Of a DNA stretch of 64,000 bases, positions 1 through 9,622 are shown piece after piece. The notes beneath the pieces were generated by a model. It was not told the origin of the DNA and made no database searches. It worked only from the letters and a program-made list of their open reading frames with translations. A program made the position numbers and the translations under genes. How positions within the stretch are numbered: the first letter of the stretch is position 1; every line of letters begins with the position of its first letter. Source of the DNA: Phymatolithon calcareum (lineage: Eukaryota; Rhodophyta; Florideophyceae; Hapalidiales); NCBI GenBank assembly GCA_977006965.1, contig OZ345363.1:62001-126000 (forward strand), read 5' to 3'.

Positions 1-639
1 TGATGTTCGAAAATGCCGTTCTAACGCATACTGAGCTGAATGCGGGAAATGACAGGAGGTTGTTGCGCTTGGAGGTCTATCGATATTACAAAAATTGTAC
101 GTGTACTCTGCTTGGCTTTTGTCAGACGAGTCTGTTGAGCCTGAGAACTTGTCCTGTTAATGCAGGCATATTCTGGTGGCCGGCTCAAGATGGTATTGCA
201 AATGCAAAACTCGTTCTTGAAGATAGAGTTGTCGATGACAGTTCGTGCACGTTTGTGCTCCGCGTTCACCACAGCTCTTTCAAACAAGCCGGTTAGGTGG
301 CACTAGTTTTATGTGCAGAAAGGCTAAGAAAGTGAGCATCTGAAAAAAATCAGTTCAACCTCTGTCGGGCTTTCCTCTCTTGTCCTGACTATAACACTAC
401 TGAAGAAATGTGGTTCAAACTATTGTTAAACTTTCAATACTTGTTAAACGTTCATTACTTGTTAAACGTTCATTACCTGTTAAACGTCCAATGCTGTCTT
501 TACAAGATACATTTTGCTACTGGAAGCTCATTCGAACGAGGTCATGCAGAATCGTTCTCACGTTCGCGAATGACAATTCGTAATCCAGCGGTAAAATCCT
601 CGATTTAATGAACATTCAAAAAACATACCTGGTACACAC
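1..639. other. Spacer downstream of RPN1, no recognised gene
   Basis: This is the left edge of the window, downstream of the RPN1 stop codon. A 97-codon plus-strand frame (about 3-296) is open, but it has no motif I recognise and an equally long antisense frame overlaps it, so I do not call it a gene. The only structured part is the 18-bp tandem repeat at 423-494, listed separately. Confidence 0.5.
423..494. repeat. Four tandem copies of an 18-bp unit
   Basis: The unit TTGTTAAACGTTCATTAC occurs twice exactly (441-458 and 459-476). A diverged copy lies on each side (423-440 and 477-494). The array is AT-rich and sits about 150 bp past the RPN1 stop codon. No function is evident. Confidence 0.85.
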
Positions 640-3600
640 TCATGCCGGGGTTATTTCACTTTCTTCTTCCTTTTTCTCCTTATCCTCCATTGCTGCCGCC
701 GCAGCCTCAAGCCCTGAATCCTCTTCCCAGTCCGGATTCTTGGACACAACAACCACACCTTCAACAGAAGCTGCATGGGAGATATATTCCTCTGTAGCGA
801 GTTCCGCCCGTTCCCCACCAGCGATAAGCACTGGTGTCGTATGCGTTTGGAATCCGGTGATAGACTTGGGACGCCCTGCCTGTCCCACAGTATCAACCGC
901 GTTTCCAACGCGCACAGAGGTTCCAACAAAGTTGAGTTTCTCGTCAACGGTAAAGACCATTCGAGGTCGTGCTGCCAACGACAAAAAGTACAACAAGTAG
1001 TGGTGCTTGCCCACAATTGTAGCTTTCATGTTCAAACAACTGAACAACACGGCAAGAATTCCACCCATGGCTGGCCTCGACTCCATAAACTTGTTATCTC
1101 CGTAATGAGGGCTCATGGTAACTAGTCCCTTACCAGAGTGCAAAAGGCCCTGTGCAATCCGCACGAGGAAGAGAGCTTGCGGGTCCTTCGAATAATAAAC
1201 GGAGAGCTGGCGCAAAATACCAGCAATGCGCGAATTGTTAGTTCCCGTACCGATCAAACCAAGACCAATAATTGCACCCTGTGCGACATTTATGTCGGAA
1301 TCATGCGTGAACTTGGATAGAAGGTCCACGAGTGTGAGCTTGGGATTACTCACGCTGAGCAAGCCGAGCGCGAGCGGCACCATTTGTCTGATTTGCTCAT
1401 CCCCGTATTGCAATAGATGACCAAACGTTCTCACTGACATTTCCGCTCCAAGTTCCTCACCCATTGCAACCATAGCCAGTCCAAGCACAGCAACAGACTG
1501 TTCCGCTTTGGCGATGCTAACGCGCTCCGCTTCGCTACTTGACTCAGAGGACCCGGACTCCTCATTAGCATTTGCATCTGAAGCGCCTGCCGTCTCAGTC
1601 GTGGCCGCTGAACCAGAAGCACTACTGTCGTTCCTAGCAGCGTTCGCGTCCTGTCCGTTAGTCTGAGCATCGGCTTCGGACTCCTCGGCAACTGCCGGGT
1701 GCTCACCGCAAATTGTTAGGAAATTCTGCACTTGTTCGACATCCCCCGTACCGCAGTAGGCACAGGCTTGGAGAGTGATCATTGCCATACGCCCTAAAAG
1801 AGAGTCAGTTCCGACAAGCGCGGGCAAAGTTTGTTCCGCAGCTTCAATGGCTTCCTGTTTCCCAAGGAACAAAAGGCCCAATCCCAAGGGCAACATAATC
1901 GCCAGCATAGGATCTGAAATGATTTCCGACGATTCCTTCCTTTCCGCCAGGTTTTCAATCATTGAGACGGACAAGTCTTCATCTCCACTGCTGATGAACA
2001 CAAGCCCAAGGCAAAGGGCTGCTAGAGCAACGGAATCCGGGTCTGCATCCAAATCCATCAAAATGGGAACAAGAGCCGTCTTGATATCCGCTTTGCACGT
2101 GCCAGCGTAGGCAATAGCGAGACCAGAGATAGCGCCATTGCAAACAGACGGTTTGTCTGAAGAAAGATGTTCGGAAAGAAGGGCAAACGCAGGGTCGACG
2201 TCACTGCGTGTGCCCGCGTACAACATGCCGATTCCCAGCAATGCTCCAGAGATGACATACTCCTGATCCACATACAGGTACTTGTCAAGGTCTCCAAGAC
2301 CGGTGTCTTCATCCCACAGAGATATCATGCCCAGAGACGCAGCAGCGGACATCATTCCGTGTTCCTTGTTGCGATAAATCCATCTGGATTCAGTGTCCGA
2401 CATGAGTTTATCCTTACCAAAACCCATGTTCACAAACGCATTCACAAACGTACTGGCAAGGTTTGTACGAGCGGAATCAATACCTGAGGTTGCGGCTGAT
2501 GAGGCGCGTGAGTCAATCAAGTGAGTCTTGTATATATCTTCAGGGATCTTGGGTTCCAAGACGTCAAGATCTTTCGCAAGATGCCTAAAGTGCTCCGTGC
2601 GTTTACGATTTGACATAACCTCACGCAAGTCATAGTCGGATTCGATTTCATCAGTCAGGAGAATGTTGGCCATGGCGAGATCGAAAGCGAGCTGCACGCG
2701 TACTGGAGACTTCGGTTCGGTCATTTGGTATATCTTGATAATTTGCGCCATGTCGCCGCGGCGGATGGCCACTTGCATTGCCTCAGGGAGCTTGTCCACT
2801 TTGATATAGATGTCTGCAGCGACTGAGAGAAGTGAGTCTGCTTCTTTCGCATAGTCCGCACATGACTTTAAATACAGGCATACTCTGCTATAGTTATGCG
2901 GGTCTGCAAGAGCGGGAAGCTTGTGCAATGCATCGACTTCAAGCAAAAGATCAACAGCCTCCGGCTCGGCGTTGGAGGTTATCAGAAACGGGACGATGTC
3001 GTCGACAATTGCCGTCAGGCTCTTTTCCGTGGCGCGCGGCAAAACAATTGTGCCTTCGGGCGTCAATGTACCGGCCGCAGGCGCAAGAGTAGGATCATCG
3101 ACCATAGCGTCAGAGGCCATGAGAATCTCGTTATACTCGCGGGAGATTTCACCAGCAAGATGACGGACATATTCGTGGCCCCAGAGATGTGGGGACTCCG
3201 GGGAACCGAGGAGCTTGTAGCGCAAGGACTCGCAATGCATCTCATCACCCATGGTCATGGCGAGAACCGAGAGAATATCCGCGAGAAACTTCTTGTTACC
3301 GCCGACCTCTGCAGAATCACTCATGGTGGCGTAATGGCGCTTGAGAGGAAGAAAGTGATCGCGAAGAAACTTAAGCGGCTTTGGGACGGAGGTCATCGAC
3401 GAAGTTGCGGAGCGGATTTCGCTGCGAATAGTTTCGAGTGCCAGACGCTGGACGCCAACATCCGGATCAATCGCAGTTGTTGCGAGTAGGTGAAGCTTCT
3501 CTTTCAACGCTCGGTCCTCTTCTGAAAGTTCATCGTCTGCATCGTCGGGCTTCTGCGTGCCGTTCTTTTTCAAGTCCTTGCGCTTGGCGGGGTCGTCAGA

Positions 3601-3678
3601 CCCCTTCGCGGCACCATCAGCGTCGGTCATCGTAATGTCCCTCGCTGGTTTTTCTGCATCTCCTTGTTCAGCGCCCAT
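640..3678 (-). CDS. RPN1: 26S proteasome regulatory subunit RPN1 (PSMD2)
   Basis: A 1012-residue single-exon frame starting at ATG (3676-3678). RPN1 is the large non-ATPase scaffold of the 19S base; it docks ubiquitin receptors, shuttle factors and Ubp6/USP14 beside the ATPase ring. Seen: the N-terminal helical part with a SLRYKLLGSPESPHLWGHEY-type block (about residues 150-170); repeated Ala/Gly-rich helices typical of proteasome/cyclosome repeats (about 450-640 and 740-880, for example GAIIGLGLIGTGTNN); and the family's C-terminal signature VGQAGRPKSITGFQTHTTPV followed by GGERAELATEEY. An acidic Ser/Glu/Ala-rich linker at about residues 655-730 makes it longer than the roughly 900-residue animal protein; this region is variable in the family. 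The head-to-head neighbour is the NADH dehydrogenase gene, about 1.9 kb away. Identification is secure. Confidence 0.97.
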   Translation of the reverse strand: MGAEQGDAEKPARDITMTDADGAAKGSDDPAKRKDLKKNGTQKPDDADDELSEEDRALKEKLHLLATTAIDPDVGVQRLALETIRSEIRSATSSMTSVPKPLKFLRDHFLPLKRHYATMSDSAEVGGNKKFLADILSVLAMTMGDEMHCESLRYKLLGSPESPHLWGHEYVRHLAGEISREYNEILMASDAMVDDPTLAPAAGTLTPEGTIVLPRATEKSLTAIVDDIVPFLITSNAEPEAVDLLLEVDALHKLPALADPHNYSRVCLYLKSCADYAKEADSLLSVAADIYIKVDKLPEAMQVAIRRGDMAQIIKIYQMTEPKSPVRVQLAFDLAMANILLTDEIESDYDLREVMSNRKRTEHFRHLAKDLDVLEPKIPEDIYKTHLIDSRASSAATSGIDSARTNLASTFVNAFVNMGFGKDKLMSDTESRWIYRNKEHGMMSAAASLGMISLWDEDTGLGDLDKYLYVDQEYVISGALLGIGMLYAGTRSDVDPAFALLSEHLSSDKPSVCNGAISGLAIAYAGTCKADIKTALVPILMDLDADPDSVALAALCLGLVFISSGDEDLSVSMIENLAERKESSEIISDPMLAIMLPLGLGLLFLGKQEAIEAAEQTLPALVGTDSLLGRMAMITLQACAYCGTGDVEQVQNFLTICGEHPAVAEESEADAQTNGQDANAARNDSSASGSAATTETAGASDANANEESGSSESSSEAERVSIAKAEQSVAVLGLAMVAMGEELGAEMSVRTFGHLLQYGDEQIRQMVPLALGLLSVSNPKLTLVDLLSKFTHDSDINVAQGAIIGLGLIGTGTNNSRIAGILRQLSVYYSKDPQALFLVRIAQGLLHSGKGLVTMSPHYGDNKFMESRPAMGGILAVLFSCLNMKATIVGKHHYLLYFLSLAARPRMVFTVDEKLNFVGTSVRVGNAVDTVGQAGRPKSITGFQTHTTPVLIAGGERAELATEEYISHAASVEGVVVVSKNPDWEEDSGLEAAAAAMEDKEKKEEESEITPA

Positions 3679-4527
3679 TGTACCTAGTTAGTTCGGATCG
3701 GGGAGCAAGAGGTGGTAGGAGATGGTTTAGTTGCGAAAGTGAGGTGGATAAAAGAGTGTCCCTTTCCCATTGGGAATGCAATTGCTGGAGCCTGGCAAGG
3801 TGCTCGAACGCCACGTGTGATATGCCATAAAGATATGTTGAACTAGTGGCATACGTGTTTAGGGATGACAATGAGATTTTGCATTCCGTTTGTTGAATAA
3901 AATAAAATTTGTATGTTGCGCTATGACGCGAGATTCCAGAGTAGCCAATATCGAGGCACTATATGATAATGTTGAAACAATACTGTATACATGCAACATC
4001 ATACAAATTTCCTTCCAGCTACAGTATGATACACTGAACTTTAAGTTGACACAGTATGATACAGTATACTGATGAGATGAACTGAATGCCAGCTGCAGCG
4101 TGTCCATGGAATGGATTGATGACGCTCAAGATATGATACAGTGACCACGCGTAAATTTATGTAGAAATCAAAGACACTGTACAGCAATTCGCTTAGTCGC
4201 CTTTGGAAGCACGAAAGCAGTACTGCACAATAAATACTGAGGCTCGGTCTATACCGCACATGCCCGTGCCCGTGCCTGCCCGATGTAATTACAGTAGAAC
4301 TGGGCAATTCCCACCTAGTCTATACCGGATTGTGTATGCCCTGTGCCAGAAATTCTATTTTAGATGACTGCATCCATGCATGGCTGGGCTCACCCACCGT
4401 CGTGCTCGTACTGCACTATTCTCCAATTTGTGGAAACTAATGATCGCGCTGACCGTTGCACAGAATGCGATAAATACCACCCAGGTAGCCCAGCACAACG
4501 GGCAAATCGGAGGAGCACGAGTACTGG

Positions 4528-4845
4528 TCAAGTCCATGACCGTACAGGGGCTCGCAATGCGACTGTAGTCCCCGGCCGCCCCTGTAGTAGTCTAAAAGCT
4601 CTTTTGAACTCGTAGTCACTCAAAAGACCGGTAACGCGTTCGAAACACTGCCGATCGCGCCTACGCGATACTGAGCGAAATCGCCTCTCAAGATTGTCGC
4701 CAAACGATATGTCAACAAGCGAGAGCAAGACAGTGACGATGCTGCCCACAATAGCTACAGTATATTGCGCATCCATCGTCGACACCAATGACAACAGCGA
4801 ACAGCAAAAACAGTGCGAAGGGGTCATGGAGGGGTAAACAAGCAT
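4528..4845 (-). pseudogene. Decayed N-terminus of a DDE transposase (possible)
   Basis: A 105-codon minus-strand frame inside the inverted-repeat element. Residues about 50-85 contain an Arg-rich stretch followed by FERVTGLLSDYEFKRAFRL, which resembles the segment before the catalytic core of PIF/Harbinger DDE_Tnp_4 transposases. The frame then shifts and no DDE core remains, so any protein would be inactive. It is weak evidence alone; its position between matching inverted ends supports it. Confidence 0.35.
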
Positions 4846-4852
4846 TGTCTTC

Positions 4853-4880
4853 GCGCCAAATCAAAAATTTGCGCCAAATG
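4853..4880. promoter_or_regulatory. Two E2F-like motifs
   Basis: GCGCCAAA occurs twice 17 bp apart. The second lies in TTTGCGCCAAA, whose complement TTTGGCGCAAA equals the canonical E2F/DP consensus. They lie inside the Harbinger-like insertion, so they may belong to the transposon rather than to the flanking genes. Confidence 0.3.
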
Positions 4881-4973
4881 GGAAGCAAAACGGGCAGAAC
4901 AGGACAGTTAACTTCTTTCCCGAGGGAAAGAAGTTAACTGTCCTGTTCTGCCCGTTCTGCCCGTTTTGCTTCC
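4881..4973. repeat. Near-perfect hairpin with 41-bp arms and a 2-base loop
   Basis: Left arm 4881-4921, loop GA (4922-4923), right arm 4924-4973. The arms pair perfectly, except that the right arm carries an extra 9 bases formed by duplication of TTCTGCCCG. Such an intact palindrome would extrude as a cruciform or be transcribed as a stem-loop. It is too long and not T-tailed for a simple terminator, and it sits mid-element. Confidence 0.9.
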
Positions 4974-5564
4974 GAATGAAAAATTACAGTACCGTTCAAC
5001 CAATAATATGCCCTAAAATTCGGGCACGGGCATGGGCACAAGCGGTATAGACCGAGCCTGATACTGTACAGTAGTTGTCGAGTCTGCCTTTGCGGCGTCC
5101 CTTTTCTTAGGGAACCTGGAGTATTGCTGTTCGGAGAATACGTTCATAGTAATTCTCGAAAGCTGGCTTGTGTCTATACCTGAGAATCGCAAGCAGTCCA
5201 AATAAGTTCTCCGAGTCTGATCTGCGCTTCCGTGAATTAATTTCGATAATCTTTCACGACATGGCTACTCGCTACAGTACTGCACTGTACCGAGGGGAAA
5301 CTTGTTTCGAAGCACTCGTCAAACATTCCGCTTGTAATGAAGGCACCCTTTTGCTCTGTTTTTGCTCTCCTTCTAGCCTATGGGCAAGAAGCAATGAAGA
5401 CTTGAGTGCAGCTGCACCGTCGTCAATTGGAGGAACGAAAGTGTTCTCATACAGCAGGGGATTGTCCCCGGAACTTACCTTGGGAACACAGCTTGGTGCG
5501 CACATTTTAAGAGATCCTATCTCTGCCAGTTTTTCTCTCATGCCGTTGAAGCCTTAGCTGCATA

Positions 5565-7208
5565 ATGACGCCCTCAGCCTTCATCAGCGCTCTGCCCTGG
5601 GGTCATCACACCACCCGACGCCACAGAACATGTTGCACAATCACCGAACCGCCTGGAAGTCCTGTTGAGCCTGTAGGCAAAGCACCACCAGTTCCAGTGA
5701 AACCTGCCAGTGCACCATCGTCGCCACCTGCTCCGAATATTCTGGATGTCCTCGGAGAACGCACACTTGACACCCTCGATGACATTGCGCTGCACAGCAA
5801 GCGCCTATTCAGTAAATTTAGAAGCCCCACTCCGAAGAAGATTGGCAAACCCCATATTGTTGTCCTTGGCACCGGCTGGGCTGCCCACTCATTCATCAAG
5901 GTTATTGATGAAGACAATTACGACGTAACGCTTATCTCCCCACGTAACTACTACTTTTTCACTCCGTTGCTTGCTGCCACCGCCGTCGGCACGGTGGAAT
6001 TCCGTTCGGTCGTCGACCCAATCCGTCGTGCAAACCCGTTTGTCAATTTTTACAGAGCAGCCTGCACCGGTGTCGACATTGCGCACTCAGAAATTGAGTG
6101 TGTTCCCGTGACTTCAAGCACAGATCCTGTGACGCAAAGCGACTCCGCGTCATTCCGAGTACGCTACGACTATCTGTTGGTGTCTGTCGGAGAAACGATA
6201 GGCACATTTGGGGTCCCCGGGGTGCGCGAACATGCTTATTTCCTCAAGGAAATATCAGACTCCATCAAATTGCGCCGTGCAATTGTGCAGGCTTTTGAGA
6301 CCGCGGCTCTACCGTCCATGGCAGACGCGGATCGGCGGGATGCGCTTCACTTTGTCGTTGTTGGTGGTGGACCGACGGGATGCGAATTTGCGGGCGAGCT
6401 CTCCGACTTTATTCTCAACGACCTGCGTGCCAAGTACACCGCTCTGCTCCCCCTAGTTCGAGTTACACTTCTGCAATCAGGGGACTCCATTTTGACGTCC
6501 TTTGAGGAAACGTTGCAATCGCGTGCATTGGATAATTTTGCAAACCGTCGTATTGATGTTCTTGTGAATGCCCGAGTGGTCGAGGTCGCTGCACATTCTC
6601 TAACTCTTAGGGATGGCCGCGTGATTCCATATGGCCTTCTTATTTGGGCCGCCGGGAACAGCCCCCGTCAATTAACTACGGATCTCATTGCGACTGTGAA
6701 TGCAACGGCGAGACCTAGCCAGGACAACGGAAACGGTGCTCTGCCCGCGGAGCATGCAGCACCGCAAGAATACGCTCGAAAGCTGTCTGTGGATCCATGG
6801 TTACGCGTATTTGGGACGGAAAACGTTTTCGCTCTTGGTGATTGCTCGTACGTTGTTGATGGACCGCTTCCTGCGACGGCGCAAGTTGCCGGACAGCAAG
6901 GGGCGTACATGGCGCGGGCATTCCGGAAGTGGAGCAAGAAAGGCGGTGCGAGGAAGCAATGGGAAGACGCTGTGGGGCCGTTCCGTTTCCTTAGCCTCGG
7001 TGCCATGACATACATCGGGAATGAAAACGCGTTGCTACAAGTCGATACCGGAGCTGATAGGCCGAATCTCGCGTTCAGTGGGTTTGTATCGTATCTGTTG
7101 TGGGCTAGTGTGTATGCAGTGAAACAAGTGGCTACCCGGAATCGAATTCTCGTTTTGTTTGACTACTTCAAGACAAAAGTGTTCGGCAGAGACATATCAC
7201 AGTTCTAA
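5565..7208 (+). CDS. Type II (alternative) NADH:ubiquinone oxidoreductase
   Basis: A 547-residue single-exon frame. ATG at 5565 is the first in-frame Met after a TGA stop about 18 bases upstream. NDH-2 enzymes are single-subunit, rotenone-insensitive flavoproteins that pass electrons from NAD(P)H to quinone without pumping protons. Seen: an FAD-binding Rossmann motif GTGWAAHSF (about residue 102); a second nucleotide-binding motif VVVGGGPTGCEFAGEL (about 263); the FAD-contacting GDCS (about 424); and the family C-terminus ending FKTKVFGRDISQF, preceded by a hydrophobic amphipathic stretch used for membrane attachment. The first 60 residues are basic then Pro-rich, consistent with mitochondrial import, inferred only. 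No EF-hand insertion is visible. Which NDA/NDB/NDC class it belongs to cannot be decided here. Confidence 0.93.
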   Translation: MTPSAFISALPWGHHTTRRHRTCCTITEPPGSPVEPVGKAPPVPVKPASAPSSPPAPNILDVLGERTLDTLDDIALHSKRLFSKFRSPTPKKIGKPHIVVLGTGWAAHSFIKVIDEDNYDVTLISPRNYYFFTPLLAATAVGTVEFRSVVDPIRRANPFVNFYRAACTGVDIAHSEIECVPVTSSTDPVTQSDSASFRVRYDYLLVSVGETIGTFGVPGVREHAYFLKEISDSIKLRRAIVQAFETAALPSMADADRRDALHFVVVGGGPTGCEFAGELSDFILNDLRAKYTALLPLVRVTLLQSGDSILTSFEETLQSRALDNFANRRIDVLVNARVVEVAAHSLTLRDGRVIPYGLLIWAAGNSPRQLTTDLIATVNATARPSQDNGNGALPAEHAAPQEYARKLSVDPWLRVFGTENVFALGDCSYVVDGPLPATAQVAGQQGAYMARAFRKWSKKGGARKQWEDAVGPFRFLSLGAMTYIGNENALLQVDTGADRPNLAFSGFVSYLLWASVYAVKQVATRNRILVLFDYFKTKVFGRDISQF

Positions 7209-8347
7209 TTCCTCACACAACTATTTACTATTTTCAAATGCTCAGTAATGGGAAGATCAAGTCTATTATGCATCTTCGTTTTGGGCACTACGTACTCGCT
7301 TGCAATGTAGAGTTGAAGCGGATCACTTCTCACCTCACCTGGAAAAATCTCAGGAAGGTACGGGAATGATAAAAGGGGTAGGTTTTTACTTGCACAAGTC
7401 TTCTAGAATATGTACCGCCTAGTCAAATTCCGCTCCCAATTACGATCAGTGCGATGTTTTCCGGGCACTTGACCATAGAATGACCTACTCCGTAATGCAA
7501 GATGGTTTCACGTCACTAAAAACAGAACATCAGCTGATCGCTCCACTGAATACCAGTGGCGTTTTTACAGGCTTGGCACTTGGCGGAAGAAAGAGGACTT
7601 TTTATATTTTGAAAAAGGTGGCTTGTCTCTTCTCTCGATGGAATCTTTGTATGAAAGTCGGCAAGCTTGGTGCTGGAGCGAATTTTTTTGGAAGATAGCT
7701 TATAGAATTTCACGAATGGGCAAGGTCACAGTACAAATGGAAAACCTTTTCAGTTAGTCTTTCCGGTCTTCTCTCCGGATTCTTGTACAAGAATATGTCT
7801 TGCAGTGGGCGAGGATGCAGCCGTCAAGCATATTCACGCATGTCTGAGCATGCCGCGCAGTGATCCGCGCTGGCGAGTTTGCACAGAAGAGCCAGAGGTG
7901 TATTTTTTGTAACAAACTGCGAAAGCAAAGATGGCGTTCGTGATGGGGTCTGCATGGAAAAGCATCCCGTTCACGTCGACTTCGGCAGCTCCTCGAGATT
8001 AGCTTCTGACAGCGCACATGAAAGAGAGAAAGGCTCTCTAGAGCAATACATTTCTAAAACTGAAGCCTGACTGTAGCAGCAGGATAAAGAACGGGGATGG
8101 AGCGCTGATCAAATCTCGCCTCGGCCGGATTGGGCAAGCTGCAGTGCATTCCAACCTGGAGTTCGCGCAAAAACAATTTTGAAAACACCTGTATGATATA
8201 TGATACGGCCAGATCCTCAGCAATGTTGAACATCCGGGGAAACTGTAGGTTGTACTGCTGTATCTACCATCGACCCTTGCGCATCCGCCTTCCAAACCTG
8301 CCCAGTGCTCGATTCGCGTCGATCGCGTTTGTGCATGCGTGCGTGCC
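7209..8347. other. Spacer between the NADH dehydrogenase and WD40 genes
   Basis: 1.14 kb with no recognised gene. Unlike the other spacers of this island I find no TACAGTA/TACTGTA heptamer here. A 243-codon minus-strand frame (8038-8769) enters it but is an antisense shadow of the WD40 gene. Confidence 0.5.
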
Positions 8348-9277
8348 ATGGCGCCTTCCATGGACGTCGATTTGTCGTCGACGCCGATGTCTTCGCCAGC
8401 ACTAGCCGCCAGCACTGGACCGTCGGTCGTCCTCTGCACCGCGCACGATGAATCGGGAACGTTGCTCGCGACAGCGCATTCGTGCAGCACACTTCGACTT
8501 TGGACGCTGAGCGGTGCGAACGACTGGGCCCCAGAGCAGGAATTTTCCACAGGACATGCCCCTGGATCAATCACATGTCTCGCCTTCGCCCCAGCCCGAC
8601 TTGGCGCCGTTGTCGTGACAGCTGGATCGGATGGTCTAGCGGCCGTGCATTCGCTAAGCGGGACAGGGCGAACGCAATCGCTGAAAGACGCATTGGGCAG
8701 TTTATTCCATGCCGCATTCTCCGCGCGCGGCGCATTGGCGACGTTAGGCGAAGAGCGTGTAGCGCGCATCTACGAACGCGCTCCGGGTGGCCGATTCCGT
8801 CTCTTGCGGGCGCTGGACTGCGCGGTCGCCGTCGGGGGTGCCGTGGCGATTGCGAGCGCCGGTGCTGTGGGCGGGCTGGCGTTCCGTCCCGGCGGTGATG
8901 CGCTTGCGGCCGGGGGACGCGTCTTCGCACGAGAAAGTAACGGTGGATGGAAGGAGGTGCGGGGGCCGGGAGTGAGAGGCGCTCGGTGCGCGCATTGGGG
9001 GGCAAAATTTCTCGCCGTGGGATGCGAGGATGGATCGGTAACGCTTTGCGCGGCCGGGCCTGGTGGAATGGATCCTGTGGAGAGACTGGCGGATGGAGAA
9101 TCGGCGCCCGTTGTGCAGGTCGAATGGGACCCGGCTGGGGCAGTTGTGGCCGCCGTGCATGGCGATGGTGTAGTGAGGACGTGGGGAAGACGACCGCGGA
9201 GCGTAGAGGAAGGGGAACAGAGCGGTGTGTGGGCCTGGTGCTTGAGGGATACTGTGAAAGTGGGAGACGAGACGTAA
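8348..9277 (+). CDS. Small WD40-repeat protein, probably nucleoporin SEH1
   Basis: A 309-residue single-exon protein. The ATG at 8348 sits in a good context (GCCATGG); GTG upstream in frame is not a likely start. Seen: degenerate WD40 blades, for example TLRLWTL (about residues 47-53), a GHAPGSITCLAFAP block followed by VVVTAGSDGLAAVHSL, an ARIYE block, and a final blade VVQVEWDPAGAVVAA...DGVVRTWG. Order, length and the last blade resemble SEH1 and its relative SEC13; the ARIYE-like third blade favours SEH1. SEH1 belongs to the Nup107/Y complex of the nuclear pore and to the SEA/GATOR2 complex. Sequence is very Gly/Ala-rich and GC-rich compared with its neighbours. SEC13 or another small beta-propeller remains possible. 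Confidence 0.55.
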   Translation: MAPSMDVDLSSTPMSSPALAASTGPSVVLCTAHDESGTLLATAHSCSTLRLWTLSGANDWAPEQEFSTGHAPGSITCLAFAPARLGAVVVTAGSDGLAAVHSLSGTGRTQSLKDALGSLFHAAFSARGALATLGEERVARIYERAPGGRFRLLRALDCAVAVGGAVAIASAGAVGGLAFRPGGDALAAGGRVFARESNGGWKEVRGPGVRGARCAHWGAKFLAVGCEDGSVTLCAAGPGGMDPVERLADGESAPVVQVEWDPAGAVVAAVHGDGVVRTWGRRPRSVEEGEQSGVWAWCLRDTVKVGDET

Positions 9278-9622
9278 TGATGGTTGCGCACGCTTACAAT
9301 TTTTAAACTAGCGCTTCACATCGCGATTCGGGCAGCTATATCCACAATGCCAATGCCTCGTACTCCGCATTACATTGTTCTCCTCGGAGTGGAGGCCTTC
9401 AATTGAAAAATATCTACAGTACCACCGTCCTGCTGCCTTCCCCTCTGAATTCTGTTACTGTGGCAATAGGTAGACCAACATTGGAAACAAGTCTACAGTA
9501 AACTGTACGTTGCTAAATTTCAATAATATTTTGACGATACCCTCAATTTACCAAAATTATAGACAATATCTGTCCTTCGCACCTGAGCCGCCATCGCAAG
9601 GTGGTGCTTCGACTTCAAATCC
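9278..9622. other. Short spacer with two TACAGTA heptamers
   Basis: 345 bp between two plus-strand genes. It holds TACAGTA at 9415 and 9494, the second within a near-palindrome CTACAGTAAACTGTA. The region just before the helicase ATG is AT-rich (about 9515-9560). No gene is seen. Confidence 0.5.

Larger units (their letters stand above)
4241..5058 (-). mobile_element. PIF/Harbinger-like deletion derivative (818 bp)
   Basis: The ends are inverted repeats. GGCTCGGTCTATACCGC at 4241-4257 is repeated exactly as its reverse complement at 5042-5058, and similarity continues inward for about 20 more bases with roughly four mismatches (TGCCC-rich). A 3-bp TGA lies directly outside each end (4238-4240 and 5059-5061), as expected for a 3-bp target duplication of the PIF/Harbinger type, whose ends often start GGC or GGG. 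A second copy of the end motif in the same orientation lies at about 4316-4350. Inside are a decayed transposase N-terminus, a large hairpin and two E2F-like sites. Assignment to Harbinger rests on TSD length, end sequence and the weak protein match. Confidence 0.6.
3679..5564. other. Divergent spacer between RPN1 and the NADH dehydrogenase gene
   Basis: This 1.9-kb spacer separates two divergently transcribed genes and must hold both promoters. It contains nine TACAGTA/TACTGTA heptamers (3981, 4020, 4060, 4290, 4756, 4985, 5062, 5067, 5273) and the Harbinger-like insertion 4241-5058. No TATA box is obvious next to either start codon. Plus-strand frames near 5168-5557 look non-coding. Confidence 0.5.

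Noticed and set aside
3-296. A 97-codon plus-strand frame at the left edge
   Set aside because: No domain, and an equally long antisense frame; coding status cannot be supported.
4881-4973. Transcription terminator
   Set aside because: The arms are far too long, there is no T-tract, and it lies inside a transposon between divergent genes.
8038-8769. A 243-codon minus-strand frame overlapping the WD40 gene
   Set aside because: It has no motif and mirrors a very GC-rich coding region, where antisense frames stay open by composition.
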